From assembly GCA_029204225.1 (NCBI GenBank), contig CM055109.1, positions 30,392,698 through 30,456,697 on the forward strand: DNA of 64,000 bases. The letters are read 5' to 3'. The notes below the pieces were generated by a model. It made no database searches and was not told the DNA's origin. It saw only the letters and a list, made by a program, of their open reading frames with translations. Below are positions 11,901 through 24,399 of this stretch, piece by piece (the stretch's first letter is position 1; each line of letters starts with the position of its first letter). The DNA is from Diphasiastrum complanatum (taxonomy: Eukaryota > Streptophyta > Lycopodiopsida > Lycopodiales > Lycopodiaceae). Both the position numbers and the translations under genes were made by a program.

Positions 11901-13670
11901 TAAGAGCCTTCCAATGTGTTAGACCAGGGTTGGTCATATACTAACTTAGGGAGCTGACTGCAAAAGCTATGTCTGGTACAGATCATTGCGTACATAAGAG
12001 ATCCTATTATCCAATGATAAGGATACTCACACATATGCTCCTTCTCTTGAATTGTTTGAAGACACTGGTCCTTTGACAATTTGAGACTTGGTTCCATTGG
12101 TGAGAGAGCTAACTTGCAATTAATTAGATTATATCTGACTAACATATTGTAGATGTACCTCTGTTGAGTAATGTAGATCAACTTTCAATTTCTGTCTTTG
12201 TGAATTTGAATTCCAAGGCAGAAATGAGCTTCACCTAGATCGGTCATGTCGAATTCAGAAGATAGCATTGACTTGTCTTCTTTTATCAGATCGATACTGT
12301 TGCTGAAGAGCAATGTGTCGTCCACATACAAAGTGATAATGATAAAAGATTGTTGCACTATCTTGAAGTAAATGTTTGAATCTGAAGAGCTAGGTGTGTA
12401 GCTGTGATTAATAAGAAAAGTATTGATCCTTTGAAACCATGCTCGAACAGATTGCTTCAAGCCATAAAGTGCCTTATGGAGTTTACACACATGATTGTGT
12501 TTACCCTCAATAATATAACCATGTAAATGTCTTCTTCAATAACTCTGCTGCAGTAGCAAATGATAATAAAAGTCGAATAGAAGAATGCTTAACTACTGGA
12601 CTGAAAGTCTCAGTGTAATCGATGTTGTATACTTGAGAAAATCCTCTGACGACAAGTCGGGCTTTTCTTATGTTGATGATTTCGTCTGCTTTGTACGTGA
12701 CTTTGAAAATCCATTTGCAATCAACTACGTTTCTGATAGCATGTAATGCGACAATTGTCCATGTCTGGTTCTTGATAAGAGATGAATACTCTTCTTCGAT
12801 AGTTGTCGGCTCGTGAACAAGGTAGGTTGTAGACTCGTTGATATACCTGATAGGTGGTCTGCTAGCTCTTGATGATCTTCTGGAAAATAGAGGAAGTTGA
12901 TCATTTTCATCATACTATAGTTGCTGAACTGCAACATCATCATCTTCTGATCTGCCTTTGATATGTTGTTCATCAAAAGTAGATGATCTTGGACCTTCAA
13001 TGGGAATAGTCGACTGAGGAACTGGGAAGTTCAATATGTCAAGAGAATTTCACAAGTCGGCTACAGGGGCACTGCCATTTCCTTTGAGGTCGACAAACTG
13101 ATCTTCAATGAAGATGACATCCTGGCTAGTGAATATCTTCGACTCGATGGGATCGAACAACTTGGAGGCTTGATATGAAGTAGTGTAGCTGATGAAAATA
13201 CATTTGATACCTGGAAGTCGAGCTTCTTCCTTAGATCATGAGGAATCTGCGCATAAGCAGTACATCAAAAAACTCGTAAGGTTGATAGAGAAGGTTTGGT
13301 ACTTGTCCCAACTTCGAAGGGTGTTTTGTCTGAGAGACCTTTAGTAGGACATCTATTATGAATATAGGTTGTTGTTGAAACAGCGTCAGCCCTGAAGGAC
13401 TTTGGAAGTGTCACATGTGATAACATGCACTTTGCCGATTTTTAAGGTTCTGTTCTTTCTCTCAGCAAGACCAGTTGACTGAGGCAAATAGGAGGTAATG
13501 TATTGTTGCTCAATGTCGTTGTTAAGGCGGTACTCCTTGAATTTGGTGGAGATGTATTCTCCCCCGTTATCTAACCTTAGTGCTTTGATTCGTTTGCCAG
13601 TGTTACTCTTCCGAATCATGCAATGCAATGCAAAATGATTGTAAAGTTTGCAATTTTTTTCTCAAAAGAG
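11900..13670 (-). pseudogene. Second copia element, minus strand (integrase, RT, RNase H start)
   Basis: The minus strand, read from right to left, gives integrase (13386-13628: RLDNGGEYISTKFKEYR, SYLPQSTGLAERKNRTL). Next comes a decayed linker with the start of RT (12600-13030). Then comes the RT core (12185-12490: KALYGLKQSVRAWFQRI, LYVDDTLLFS, DLGEAHFCLGIQI) and the RT/RNase H connection (11930-12181: RYIYNMLVRYNLINC, PMEPSLKLS). The catalytic YVDD is present. Frames are broken several times. Near 11.9 kb its open frame runs without a stop into the first element, giving a chimeric frame of two unrelated copia fragments. Confidence 0.85.
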
Positions 13671-14390
13671 CGAAGTCCCTAAACTTTACACTATTTGAGC
13701 ACGTTTGTGATATTATATGCTCGTAGCGTATACATGAATGCATCAAGCTTGACATCTCTAAATCATGGAGTGCAACACATGCAAAAACGTGTGCTTGCCT
13801 AAATCTGTAAATTGCATATTATACCCTCGCTTTACCTTTTTCAACAGTTTCTAGTTGTAAAAAGTTAAAAAAATGTTACTTCATTCGAATAACTAGCTAT
13901 AAGCAGATTTATTAACATGGATTCCATATTTTGTTCCTGAATTGTTTCTAATTTTTTGACCTTCTTAAGATCTAAGATTGGTAAGTCCATGAATTTGAAA
14001 TATGGTTTGGCCACTAACAACTCTAATCTCTAATGTGTAAAGTTCGAATTGACAATAATGAACATAGAACCTGAAATCTGTTTGTGGACAACACAACTTG
14101 AAAGTGAACCTGTTCACGTCTTCTCAGTGCAGCAATGCTAAATGCTCAATACTCACCATCAATGCTTTGCTGAACCACCATTACTTGTCAGAGTTGCAAT
14201 GGGCGATCAACGAATTTTTTTATGCCACTCCTACCTCTTATAGTTCTTGTAGTTGCATCATGTCATGCAACTTTTCTTCATAATAATCTGCATTTGTTTT
14301 TGTTACTATTGCAAGAAATGATTATTACTTCTTTTCTATTTTTGGGTTACTAACAATGTGACCCCCCTCTATTGCTATCATTACAGTCAT
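13671..14390. other. Intergenic, no gene seen
   Basis: AT-rich sequence without a recognisable domain. A 61-codon frame at 14098-14283 has no support. Confidence 0.4.
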
Positions 14391-15860
14391 ACCAAGAAAT
14401 ATGGTGGTGACGGGTGCAGCGAGGAGAAAAAAGTTGATGCAAAACAAGAAAAGATTCAATCATCCAACCTCCAAAAGAATCTAGAAGCTCTTAGAATTGC
14501 AGAAGCTTGTAACATGTGGCAAGATTGATGGATCATCGATTACCCATGGCTAGAGTTCAACAAAGAATTAGGAAGGGTGTCCTGTAAAGTATGCAAGCAA
14601 CAACCAAACCGTTACAAAAATGTATTTGGAACTTTGGGGAGCACTATCATTCGTGCTAGTGCATGGTTGGATCATGGTAGGTCCAAAGTCCATAGAGATT
14701 TATATAGAGATCAGATCGAAGCTAAGAAAAAGGCAATACAAGAGGCGAATGCTACTATTCACGACAGAAAAGAATAGGCATTGTGGGCCTTGTTTAAGGT
14801 GGCATATTTTATTGCAAAAGAGGATCTTCCCTACACCAAGTTCCAATTTGAACTATGTTTGTTACGATCCCTTGGATTGAAAACAATGACAAAAAGTCTC
14901 TATCAACATGATAAGGACTGTGCTGAATTTATAAAATACATTGGCGAATCATTACAAGAAAGTATTTTGGAAGAAGTAAAGCAAAGTCCTTTCTTTGGAT
15001 TAATGGCGGATGAGTCCATGGACATATCCGACAAGAAGTCCTTGATTATGTATTTGTCTTACATTGAAAACTTCAATCCTATAACTTCTTATTTCTGTCT
15101 TATTTCTTTAGAAAATGAGAATGCCAAAGCAATTTATAATGCAATCATGGCTGTTTTTTGTGAGTCAAACCTAGACATTAGGAAGTTCGTAGGGTTTGGA
15201 TCTGATGGAGCAGGTTTCATGATAGGGTCGAACACGGGAGTTGTGACGAGGCTAAAAAAATCATGCCCTTTTCTATAAGGTATACATTGCATCGCTCATA
15301 GGTGCAATTTAGTGTGTTCAGGTTTAGCCTCCAAATTGTCGTATTCCAAGTTTATTGATTCACTAGTTAATGCAACAGTTTCTTTTTTCGCCAATAGTTG
15401 CAAGAGGCAATCTCTTTTGCGGTTGTTACAAGAAGAAATGGCAAGTGATATATTGAAGTTGAATAGGATTAATGCCACAAGATGGTTGAGTGGTCACAAT
15501 GCGATAAAACACATATGTGATGTTCTGCAACCTGTGATTCATGCTATAAAAAGTGAATTTAACAAAATGTCAAAAAAAAAATCAAGTTCGCAAAAAGATA
15601 CTGTTTTTGTATGTTGTCAGCCTTGGCATCTACAAGTAAGTCGAAGAAGGTAGTTCAGGTTGCTTCAACCAAAAAGCTTCTAAAAAGGTTATGTGACTTC
15701 AGTATATACGTTCTACATTGTCTAGCGGACATACTTAAAAAGTTGTCGATTTTGAGTTTGATATTTCAACGAGACTATGTGGAAGTTGGAGCAATCTTAG
15801 GAATTGTTTCTAATGAAATTGCTTTGATTGAAATCAGTGAAGACCAACAAAATAGCTAAA
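14391..15860 (+). pseudogene. hAT-type transposase remnant (ZNF862/DUF4371-like)
   Basis: The plus strand encodes a decayed hAT-superfamily transposase of the kind related to ZNF862 and DUF4371 proteins. A Lys-rich start (KKYGG) leads to a zinc-finger-like block near 14560-14700 (SCKVCKQQPN, ASAWLDHGRSKVH). The catalytic region near 14990-15260 has FFGLMADESMDISDKK and FVGFGSDGAGFMIGSNTGV, where hAT aspartates lie. After a TAA at 15276 it continues in another frame with HCIAHRCNLV (15290) and INATRWLSGHNA (15470). Stops after MWQD (14526), after HDRKE (14777) and at 15276, plus a frame change near 15650, inactivate it. The C-terminal dimerisation domain is not visible. No terminal inverted repeats were located. 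Confidence 0.82.
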
Positions 15861-17440
15861 GCTTGACATCTTTCCATTTATAAATATATGTGCTAGTGAG
15901 TTGAGAGAATTAAGTTATGTTAGCATACTACAAACATGATCTTTCATGTCCTTAAATAACAGAATCCTTCTTTGTTCTCAATTATGCAAGTTATATTATT
16001 TTAAATGTTTAGAATATACTGCAGTTGAGGTAGTACAAAATTTTCTTAATGAATTTAAAAAAGAATTTCATATGTTTGTGAAGTATATTGCAATTGAGGT
16101 AGTACAATGCTATGGATGTTGCCTATGGTTTAAAGAGACAAGGAAAATCCTTTATGGTTTTGGAGTCTAGCTTATGAGTTAAAATGGTGTTTTTTAACAC
16201 CAGCTTCAGTTGATTATACTTGTCTTCAAGAACTCCATTAAGTAGGGCTTTAGTTTATGATACACTTTTCTTATGAGCTATTGAAGGATTCTGGCATGAC
16301 TGCAAGCCTCACTTTGTTATGAATTTACAGATGTCGTTTTTTTTTCTCACTTTGTTATGAATTTACAGATGTCGTTTTTTTTTTTATGTATTTCATCATT
16401 GGCATGGCACCATCTCTTGAGATAATGAAGATGATGGACGATTAAAGTTTGGATGTCTTTGTTGGAGACCTCTAATGTACTTGCTATTGTGCAATTTGAT
16501 GTTGATATATCTCATTTTGAGCCTTTCAAGGCATTGTAAAACTTTTTCTTTTGCATCAAAATTATGTTCGCCATGGTTACAATAACATATTTGTAGTTAA
16601 ATCGATCATGCTAGTGTAAGTTGTAAGTTCAATGCTAAGGTTTTATTGTTTGTCTTATTTTTGGGTGGAGGGCAACTACAAATTAGTGCAGGAAATTAGA
16701 CGGTAAGCTAAAATTTTTCGCAGTTTTGTACCTTAGACAATTTGTTTTAATAGGATTTTTTAGACAATTTTTTAATTATTGTAGGATTCACGAGGCTATG
16801 TTTCAAAAATTCCAGGATTCCACCGGTATTAATTTTAAAAAACCAATACATGAACCTGTGTATAGGATAATATAATATAACTCCAAAGAGGTTTCCCGAC
16901 CACTGTTCCTAGCTCTATGCTACATGTATTAACACCATATATCCACTTTTTTATGGGCTTTCTTCAGTACGTTCGTTGACAAGGATTGCCACCGATACAT
17001 TCTGAAACAATTGTTTCGGTTCAACATTGAATATCAAATACAAAGTACATCTCTGACTCAGGTATTTTCTCATGAAGGTTTTACCATAATTATCGCATAC
17101 TCACTAACTCCTCCGATTCTACTAATGTAGAACTTTGCTCAATGCAAAGCGGAATGGACGACACCCTTTTTGGTGAATATGTTGATCTATGTAGTAATTG
17201 GAAATGGCTTCAAATGCATACGATTTCAAAGTTATAGCTAGGGTTTGCGAAATTTTTGCAGTATTTTGATACATAAAAGTTGTTGCATTATGCTACTTGG
17301 GTGAAACAAAAAAGTGCATCATATTCTAGTTATTGCACATGTACCTTTAAAGTCACCAAGTCATTAACGTAACACTAGTGATGGCCAACCTGTACAAGTG
17401 ATGAACACCCTGGTGCATTTATTCATAGGAAAAAGTAGCA
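15861..17440. other. Intergenic AT-rich stretch
   Basis: No gene recognised. It contains an exact short tandem duplication at 16308-16383, listed separately. The left part may be the decayed 3' portion of the hAT element. Confidence 0.4.
16308..16383. repeat. Tandem duplication, two 38-bp units
   Basis: The unit begins CTCACTTTGTTATGAATTTA, continues CAGATGTCG and ends in a T run. It occurs twice, head to tail, and the copies differ only in T-run length. It is a recent slippage-type duplication. Confidence 0.9.
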
Positions 17441-17561
17441 GGTACATTGATGAAAAAGATATATACACCCCGAAGGGGAAGTTTAAACAAAAGTAAGCTC
17501 AAACAAGAGCGAAGCTTGCAATAAAGTTAAGATCCTAGCATTAAAAATAAAAGTGCATAAA
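17395..17561 (-). other. Probable 3' untranslated end of the RLE element
   Basis: On the minus strand this follows the endonuclease stop. It includes a short inverted repeat (CCCCGAAGGGG near 17468) and no coding. The exact 3' junction and any target-site duplication were not identified. Confidence 0.35.
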
Positions 17562-20500
17562 CTATGATGATATTAGTGGGAGTCTGCCAACTGACTGTAG
17601 CAGATCAAAAAAGTGAAGAGGTGGTGAGTCGGCTAATGAAGGGAGATGAGATGTAGCAGACCCAGCCATCGACGCCCGTTGCAGAATTGATAGGGCCTGA
17701 GCACATTGTAGGGAAATGGAAATATGTTGTTTGAAAGAAGCCACGAGAATAGAACCAGGAATACCTTGACGCTCTGTCGCATGATGAGAACACATGCGAA
17801 GAAAATCCTCAAAGCGTCGATACAAGGTGTCATAAGTCTCAATTTCTAGGGGAAGGAAAGCATCAATGGGGTGCCTGTCGGAGTAGTTTTTTTCCTTCTC
17901 TTGTGTTGCCACGCCTGCCGCTTCTCCTGGTGTGAAGGTAGAGCAAGGCAATAGGTCATCACGCGTGGGATCAGCAACAACAACATCTGCCAAAGTACCA
18001 AGCCCATCCCGAGAGAGGACAATGTCAACCCGCCTGCGGGAAGAGTGGGATGCAGAAGAAGGAAGGACATGAGACTGCTCTCTGAGGACATGGAATCCTC
18101 CATCTCTGGCTATAGCGGCCACTGCATCTCTGACAACATCATGCATAGTTGTGCGCTCACTCCCAGAAGGACAGCGGAGGAGGTGGATAGCAAGAGCATC
18201 AATAGGGTGACCACAAACACACCTGGAGAGATCCAAGACCAAAGGATGAGGTAGCCCCAAGTGAAAACGAAGAGCAGTGGTGAAGATGGCCGAAGACAAC
18301 CGAAAGGAAGGAATAACAGGCCGAGCTGACAGGCAAGCCCCCGCACCAGGACCCGCACAAGAAAGAAGCCAAGCTCGATACAACGCCGAAGGAGCCTCAG
18401 AGAGCATATTGGAAAGGGTTTGCTTGTGCACGCACTCCAAGAGGGTCTCTTGCAGGTAATCAGAGCTGAAAGTGAGGAGTTGCTCAAAAGGAGGAAGACA
18501 AGCTTGGGCAGAGAGGGAGAGGAGCTCTTGCGCAGCGATAAGGAGGTGCTGGAAAGACAGAGAACCGCTATCCACATGAGCAATGCAATTTGCCAAGAGA
18601 GGGCGAAAGCCAGAGAGAAACCGAGAAGACAAAACAGGGGCGACAAGAGCCCAGCTCCCAAGAAAAGTTGCAGATGTAGAAGAAACCGTAGAGAGAAGAC
18701 CCACACCTCCACAAGAAATGGGTAACTGAGCTTGGTTCCGAGCTGAAAGGGTCTCCACACCATCCAAAGAACATGGGCCCAAAAGACGGCCAAAAACATC
18801 CATAATAGAGCTATCAAAGGAAGAGAGAAGATGCAAAAAGTCTTGAGTAGGGGGGAAAGTCTGCAGCAGATAAGAAGGACGCTAGATAAAGCAAGACGTC
18901 GAGATGCCAAACGTGACCTGAGTGTCGCCCAACCGAGGAAGCAGATTTGAATGAGTAACATCCTCCTGGAGAGCCTCACTAAGAAAAATAAAGCAGAAGA
19001 AAGCAGACCCAAAAGGAACACCTAAAATGCGAATGCCATCCAAAGGAGCAAGGAAACCTTGAGGAGGAACAAAGTCCAGGGGAAGACCTGTTGGAGACCA
19101 CACTGAACACTTGCGAGGTTGAATAGACAAACCAAGAGAAGTCAACTGCTCAGAGAAATGATGAAATGCGAGTACCGTAGGAGCAGGACCAACAATATGA
19201 GTGTCATCAGCAACCGAAGGAAATAAGCAAGAGGAAAAGGCCTCTACAGAAGTTTGAAGTGCACGGAAATGAGCCAGAGCGAAAAGAGGACCATCCAAAG
19301 GATCACCTTGACGAGTACCTGCTGCAGATTGGATAGTAGAAAGATCCCCAGAGCGCACATGGTGACTGTAAAAGAGAGGAGTCTCAGTAGCATAGAACAA
19401 CTGCACAAATGGGATAAGTTTAGCTAACTCACCACCAGCCGCACGTAGCTCCCGAGAGATTGCAGCTCTAGAAACAGAATTAAAAGCATTGGAAACATCC
19501 ACTTGGAGAACAACCCAGTCAGGATGGAGATCAAGGGTGGCATGCAAATCATGAATGACAGCTTCACAATCGCCAGGAGTAGAGACGCCAAACTGATGAG
19601 GGGAGAGAAAAGAGACAAAAATATGTTGAAACTCAAAACAGATAGAGTGACTAACAAGATGAAGGAGGACTTCACCAATAGTGATGGGACGGACGCCACC
19701 CGAGGCTTTAGTCATGGCGATCAAACGAGACGCAGACAAAAGACGTGCAACAAAAGAAGGAATGTGACCAGATGCGATAAAAGAGCAGACCTGCAAGAGT
19801 TGAACAAAGCCACTAGCAAAGTCCTCAGGTGGAAAGCAATCATGAAGGTGTTCATAGACCAAACTGGAGGGACCACCAACAGCAAGATGAGGACTACGAT
19901 GGAAGGCACGAGAGAAAGAATCACGATCAAGCACCAAGTCAACATCAGACACAAGGTCCTCCACAAACAAGGGAACAATGCCTTCAGAAGTAGGATGAAG
20001 AGCTTGGAGAGCAGCAACAGTATCGGTAGAAGAGGGAGCGGGTGTGAGAGGAGCTAAAGCTCGAGCAACACGAGAATACTCACCAACTTGCCCAAGATGT
20101 AGGGTGCGATGAAGGCGACGGTGGAGGGGTGGGGTGCCTTGAGGTTGAGAGTCTTGTGAGTTGCGAGCAGCAAGTGCCTGACAACGAGCAAAGTGTTCAT
20201 CATGAAGCGTTTCCTAGTCTCTCGATAGAAAGCGACGAAGGCAAACATGAGTTTCTCTATGACCAACATCTCCACCCCTCGGAGGGAGGACTAGACACCA
20301 AAGGGAAAAAAGAAGAAACAGGTTCCAAGCCGCAATGTCAAAGGGGTCAATAGCCAAGCGATCAAGAGGAAGACGCATAGCAACTTGAGTTTCACGACGG
20401 AGAGCGAGGGGAATATGAAAGTAGAACCTTGGACGAGAGAAGCCCAAGTGAAAAGCTCCGAGGATGTCAAGGGAAGAAATCCAAGACCAAGCTGAAGCAA

Positions 20501-20860
20501 AGGGCAAATGGGGTGTTGAATGAGGAGGACGATCTTGAGACGACTGAAGCAGCGCAGGACAAGAACGCTGGTGATGGCAAGACCTCCTCTAGGAGAGAAG
20601 AAACGACCACAAGCATGACAAGGAACTCGTTCAGGGGGTTGAGAAGGCAATGCAACAAGGGTCGAAGGAGGTTCACAACCAAGCGAGGGGGCAACAATGC
20701 CATGGGAAGAGGTGGGCGAAGGAGAAATGGAGGGTGATGAGGCAAGCGTGGAACCCAGCACAGCCTAACGCGAACGAGGAGAGGAGTCTGGAGGGGGAGA
20801 AACAGTTGAAGCAGATCATTTGAGACTGAGAGGACAAAGTTGGGAGATGTCCGAAGCCAT
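17562..20860 (-). mobile_element. Non-LTR retrotransposon with RLE endonuclease, nearly full length but mutated
   Basis: A single ORF type of non-LTR element is readable on the minus strand from an ATG at 20860. Domains in order: a C2HC-type zinc finger (VPCHACGRFFSPRGGLAI then HQRSC, near 20560-20630); a linker; reverse transcriptase (19970-18880) with motif A LQVDVSNAFNSVSR, motif B AAGTRQGDPLDGPLFAL and motif C SVADDTHIVG; then the C-terminal part (18836-17562) with a CCHC knuckle (CVCGHPIDALAIHLLRC). After the knuckle comes a PD-(D/E)xK-like restriction-like endonuclease with RRRVDIVLSR, LADVVVADPT and EKEKNY. Lesions: TGA and TAG between 20860 and 20760, a one-base frameshift inside the zinc finger near 20576, TAG at 20214 and TAG at about 18880. 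RT and C-terminal frames are otherwise in phase. GC content exceeds that of the surroundings. Confidence 0.85.
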
Positions 20861-22200
20861 GAGAACAACTGTACAAAGGGATCTCTGTGATGGACCACCT
20901 CACCAACTGAACTGAGATCTTTTTTATATTTTTTTGATTTTTCTTCACACAGAATGTTGTTAACCTCGATGGAGCCGTCGGCCGTTGTAAACCTTTTGCA
21001 ATAGATTCCAGAGAACTTGCCTAAACAAAAGCGCCCACCAAATCTTTGAAAGACCATCAATAGGAATTGTTTTGAAAGCTCTATCACTGCTCCTTTGCTT
21101 CCAAGAGGGAGATCTTCTTCAGGTAGTTGCAGTTGGTACGGTACACCCTATTCTTCTAAATACGATGGGAAGTACTTCCCAATGTAGCCTCTACCACTGA
21201 CAAGCTTGCCCACAGCCAAAGGCGCCCTAAAACTTGTCGAAAATGAGACCAGAGAAAAGACAACAGCTGCGAGCTCCTTTGATGTACCAACACTTTAATC
21301 CAATTCTTCCGCAGCAAAAAACCTTGTACTAGTGATCTCTAGATTTTAGAAACCTTGAAAAACTTTGAGTATTGTGATTTTGTAAATCTCTTTGATCTGT
21401 AGCACTTCTGGTAGAGTCAGTTTTGATTGTGAAACTGTTGATACAATTGCATGCAAAATCCTTTCACCTCTGCTCCAAACTGATCATTGCAAAATGCTCC
21501 TTATGGTGACATGAAGACATGTCCTGATTTTCTACTATTGTGAGAACAGAACATGTGTTGCTTTTCTACGAATAACACTTTCAAAAAAAAGTATCAACAA
21601 ACTATTTGCTAGTTCCTGTTGAAAACATCCGCTCCTTTCCTGCACCTTCAACTTTGGAACGTTCTAGTCTGTGCTGATCGTTGCATTATTGTTTGCTAGA
21701 GTCGTTGCTGTAGAAAGCAAAAACGTACTTTGGAAACTGCTTGCTACTCAATTGCATGCAAAGTCATTTTGCAAACACTCAATTGTGCCACCTTCTTCCC
21801 TATAGACGCTATTACTCACTTTCAGAATACAAGACTACTTCCTTAGTTGCTTATGCTGCTTCTTCGGCTCACCACCTTCTTTACTACAGACACCATGCTT
21901 TTTTAACGTGCAGGCACTGCCTAGCAGAATGGATGTCTTTGTGTTTCGTATGATATGCCACTTGTCTGTGTTTGGCCATGATGAAGAGACTTAAGAGAGG
22001 GCTGGAGAACAAAGCGCACCAAAGTCAAAGTCAAAGTCAAAGTAAATAGGACCATCAACCATGGTCATGTAGAGGAATACCTTTAATTATAGGAGTGATG
22101 CCATTTATGTGACTATCTAATTATAAAATGGTAATATCTTCAAAGTACAGCCATTATGTATAGAGTAACAATTTTGTAAAACAACAAAATTACATATCAG
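20861..22200. other. Intergenic; possible 5' untranslated part of the RLE element, then nothing recognised
   Basis: The first few hundred bases (20861-21300) lie upstream of the retrotransposon start codon on the minus strand and may be its 5' UTR. From 21.3 to 22.2 kb no gene or repeat is recognised. The 22030 region has a short AAAGTC triplication (GTCAAAGTCAAAGTCAAAGT). Confidence 0.35.
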
Positions 22201-22219
22201 AGAATAGCACCTAAAGCCA

Positions 22220-22570
22220 CATCTTTTCGTGGGGGGGAAGGCCTTGTTTGAGGGCCTTCCTTGCTCCTCGCCCGAGGGCGGGAGCCCGAGGGCAGGCCTC
22301 GACCAGCAAAGAAGGCTCGAGGACTTCGGGCCTTCCCCTGTGTAATGCCATTGTGTGAAGGTTTTTTTTTTTTCTAGTCGTACAGTATGGCCGTACATGT
22401 GGACTTTTTTGTTTTCGGTTTTTTGGGGCAAATTTTATTACATTCGTGGTGGAATGTGGATGTGGACAGCCAATGACGGGCTGCCACATAGCACATGCAC
22501 ATTCCACCGGAGAGAGGAGAGAGAACGTGCATTCCACCGAAGAGAGGAGAGAGAACGTGCATTTCATAGA
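22220..22570. repeat. GC-rich inverted-repeat segment and 30-bp tandem repeat
   Basis: 22230-22345 is strikingly GC-rich for this window and holds several inverted copies of GGGCCTTCC / GGAAGGCC and CCCGAGGGC. At 22501-22530 and 22531-22560 a 30-bp unit (ATTCCACCGGAGAGAGGAGA then GAGAACGTGC) is repeated with one mismatch. A partial third copy follows. This could be the end region of a DNA transposon with subterminal repeats, but no terminal repeat was found. Confidence 0.6.
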
Positions 22571-24390
22571 GAGAGAATGACAGATTCATAGGAGAGAGAA
22601 AATTGGATGGACATTATGCTCCTGGAGGTGGTCCCAAAATACAAAGGACACCTGAGCACAAGGCATTACGGAGTATCAAATAACCAAAATAAAGAGTAGA
22701 CTTAGAAAAGGTCGTAAAGTTCCAAAACCTAAACCAGAAGAACAAAACGGGCTAAGCCAAAAAAATTTGTCATTCTAAAAGTAGGATTTACAACAGAACA
22801 GTCATCACCCATGACAACACATCAAAGCGGAAAAATTAAGCAAGAAAACCGGCACAAGAAATTATAGCAGAACCAACCCTACCATGTTTCAGCCAGACAT
22901 TTTTGTTCTCACTTTTTTGGCCCTGCCATGCTTTACAAGGAGGACTTAGGGTTCATGTGCAAGATTGACCTGCTTGTGTTGGGACTTCATTTAAAAAACA
23001 TATCTAAATATTTTAAATTAATATTTTGGGTTGTGCTGCGCAGGACATGTGGCAATTATAAATGAATTGTTTAATTTAAAGCTTTTTCCTAAGCTATTGC
23101 TTTTTGTTTTTTTTTTCTTTGTCTAGATTTTTGAATATTTGCTTGTGTTACTGGTTTTATTATTATCTGGTGGTTCATAGGTGGATTGGATTCGTATTTT
23201 CATGTCCCTTGCTATTTGCGGAGTCTTCCGTGTCCTGCATGCAACGGTTTCCAGGTCAGAAGAACTGTCTGCATATTTTAGGAGAACTGTCTGATGTTCG
23301 TAGTGCGATAAATGGATGTTTCGTGTTCATGGTCTGTCATTTGTTATTAGTTCAAAGATTAACTCTCTTTCCAGATTTTTGTTCTTGTAAAACGGTTTCG
23401 GTGAGCCAGTCTTGCATACCGGTACTTTTGGGATTGTTAGTTGCATTGCTGCGGTTCAGAGATTTGTGGTGGCTGTTTGACTGCGTTGGTGTGGTTCCAG
23501 GATTTCTATCAAATCCAACTTTTCACGCTGTTTCTGGGTGAATGTGTGTCTCTTTCAAGTGTACTTATTTTGGCACTAATTCTCAGCACCACGTTACCAA
23601 CTCTGGTTTCTGATTTCTCATCGAAAATTAGTTCTGGCAAATCGGAATAGAACTATCATATTCGGTGTATACAGATCTTATATGAATTTCTGGTTGTTAC
23701 AGTGCTTCTTTTACTATGGATACTTGAACTTTTACATGCTTCCGATAATTAAACGAGTGAGGGGTATCTAGCTAACTAGAATTGATAGTCTGATCAGTAG
23801 CTTGGCAGTTTGCAAAATTTGGAGCGAAATAATAAATGGTTCTGACCGCACTGAGCATACCAGATCGCAAAAGAACGAATAGCTTAGGCCGTACAGATCA
23901 TGACAGATAGCAAAAGAATGAATAGCTATGGCCACGCTGACCATAGCAGATTGATTGCAAGACGATGAATAGCTTTGGCATCATCGACCATGACAGATTA
24001 GACAAAGGCAAAAGAAAAACACAGAAAACGAATGTAAAACACAAATCCTTGGGCAAATACTCTGAATAAAACGAAAAGCAGACCACAAGAGCTAACTCAC
24101 GTCAAAAGCAAGAAGAACAAAGGATCACCGTGAGATGTATACAAGATATGGGAGAAGAGCAAAGGTAGGAAAGTGATCTTGACTCTTTCGAAAGAATCAG
24201 CAATCAACCACCCTATTTAGCCCAATAGCATCAAACTACGAGTGATGCTCGTCGTGCATGCATCCACCAAAAAAGCTACCTGCACCAGCACATAGAATAT
24301 CTCATTTTTCTCTTGAAGTTGGTGCCATGTTTCACCCATACTCCAGCCACTTTTATCCGAAGCTTACATAAGAAACGAGGAATAGGCAGA
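22571..24390. other. Intergenic, no gene seen
   Basis: A 145-codon frame at 23104-23541 is hydrophobic and Cys-rich but has no recognised domain and no convincing splice context. Between 23840 and 24000 the phrase GATGAATAGCTTTGG / GAATAGCTATGG with CATGACAGAT recurs three times at about 60-bp spacing, so the stretch contains a weak tandem repeat. Confidence 0.4.
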
Positions 24391-24399
24391 ATAATATAA

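Noticed and set aside
18110-19021. Leu/Phe-rich 303-residue minus-strand frame
   Set aside because: It is the shifted frame of the RLE retrotransposon C-terminus; the frame with RT, CCHC and RVDIV motifs is the real one.
19503-20057. Plus-strand 184-residue Lys/Arg-rich frame
   Set aside because: Antisense to the reverse transcriptase; no domain.
23104-23541. Possible membrane protein of 145 residues
   Set aside because: No conserved motif, low complexity start (F/L-rich from T runs) and no supporting context.
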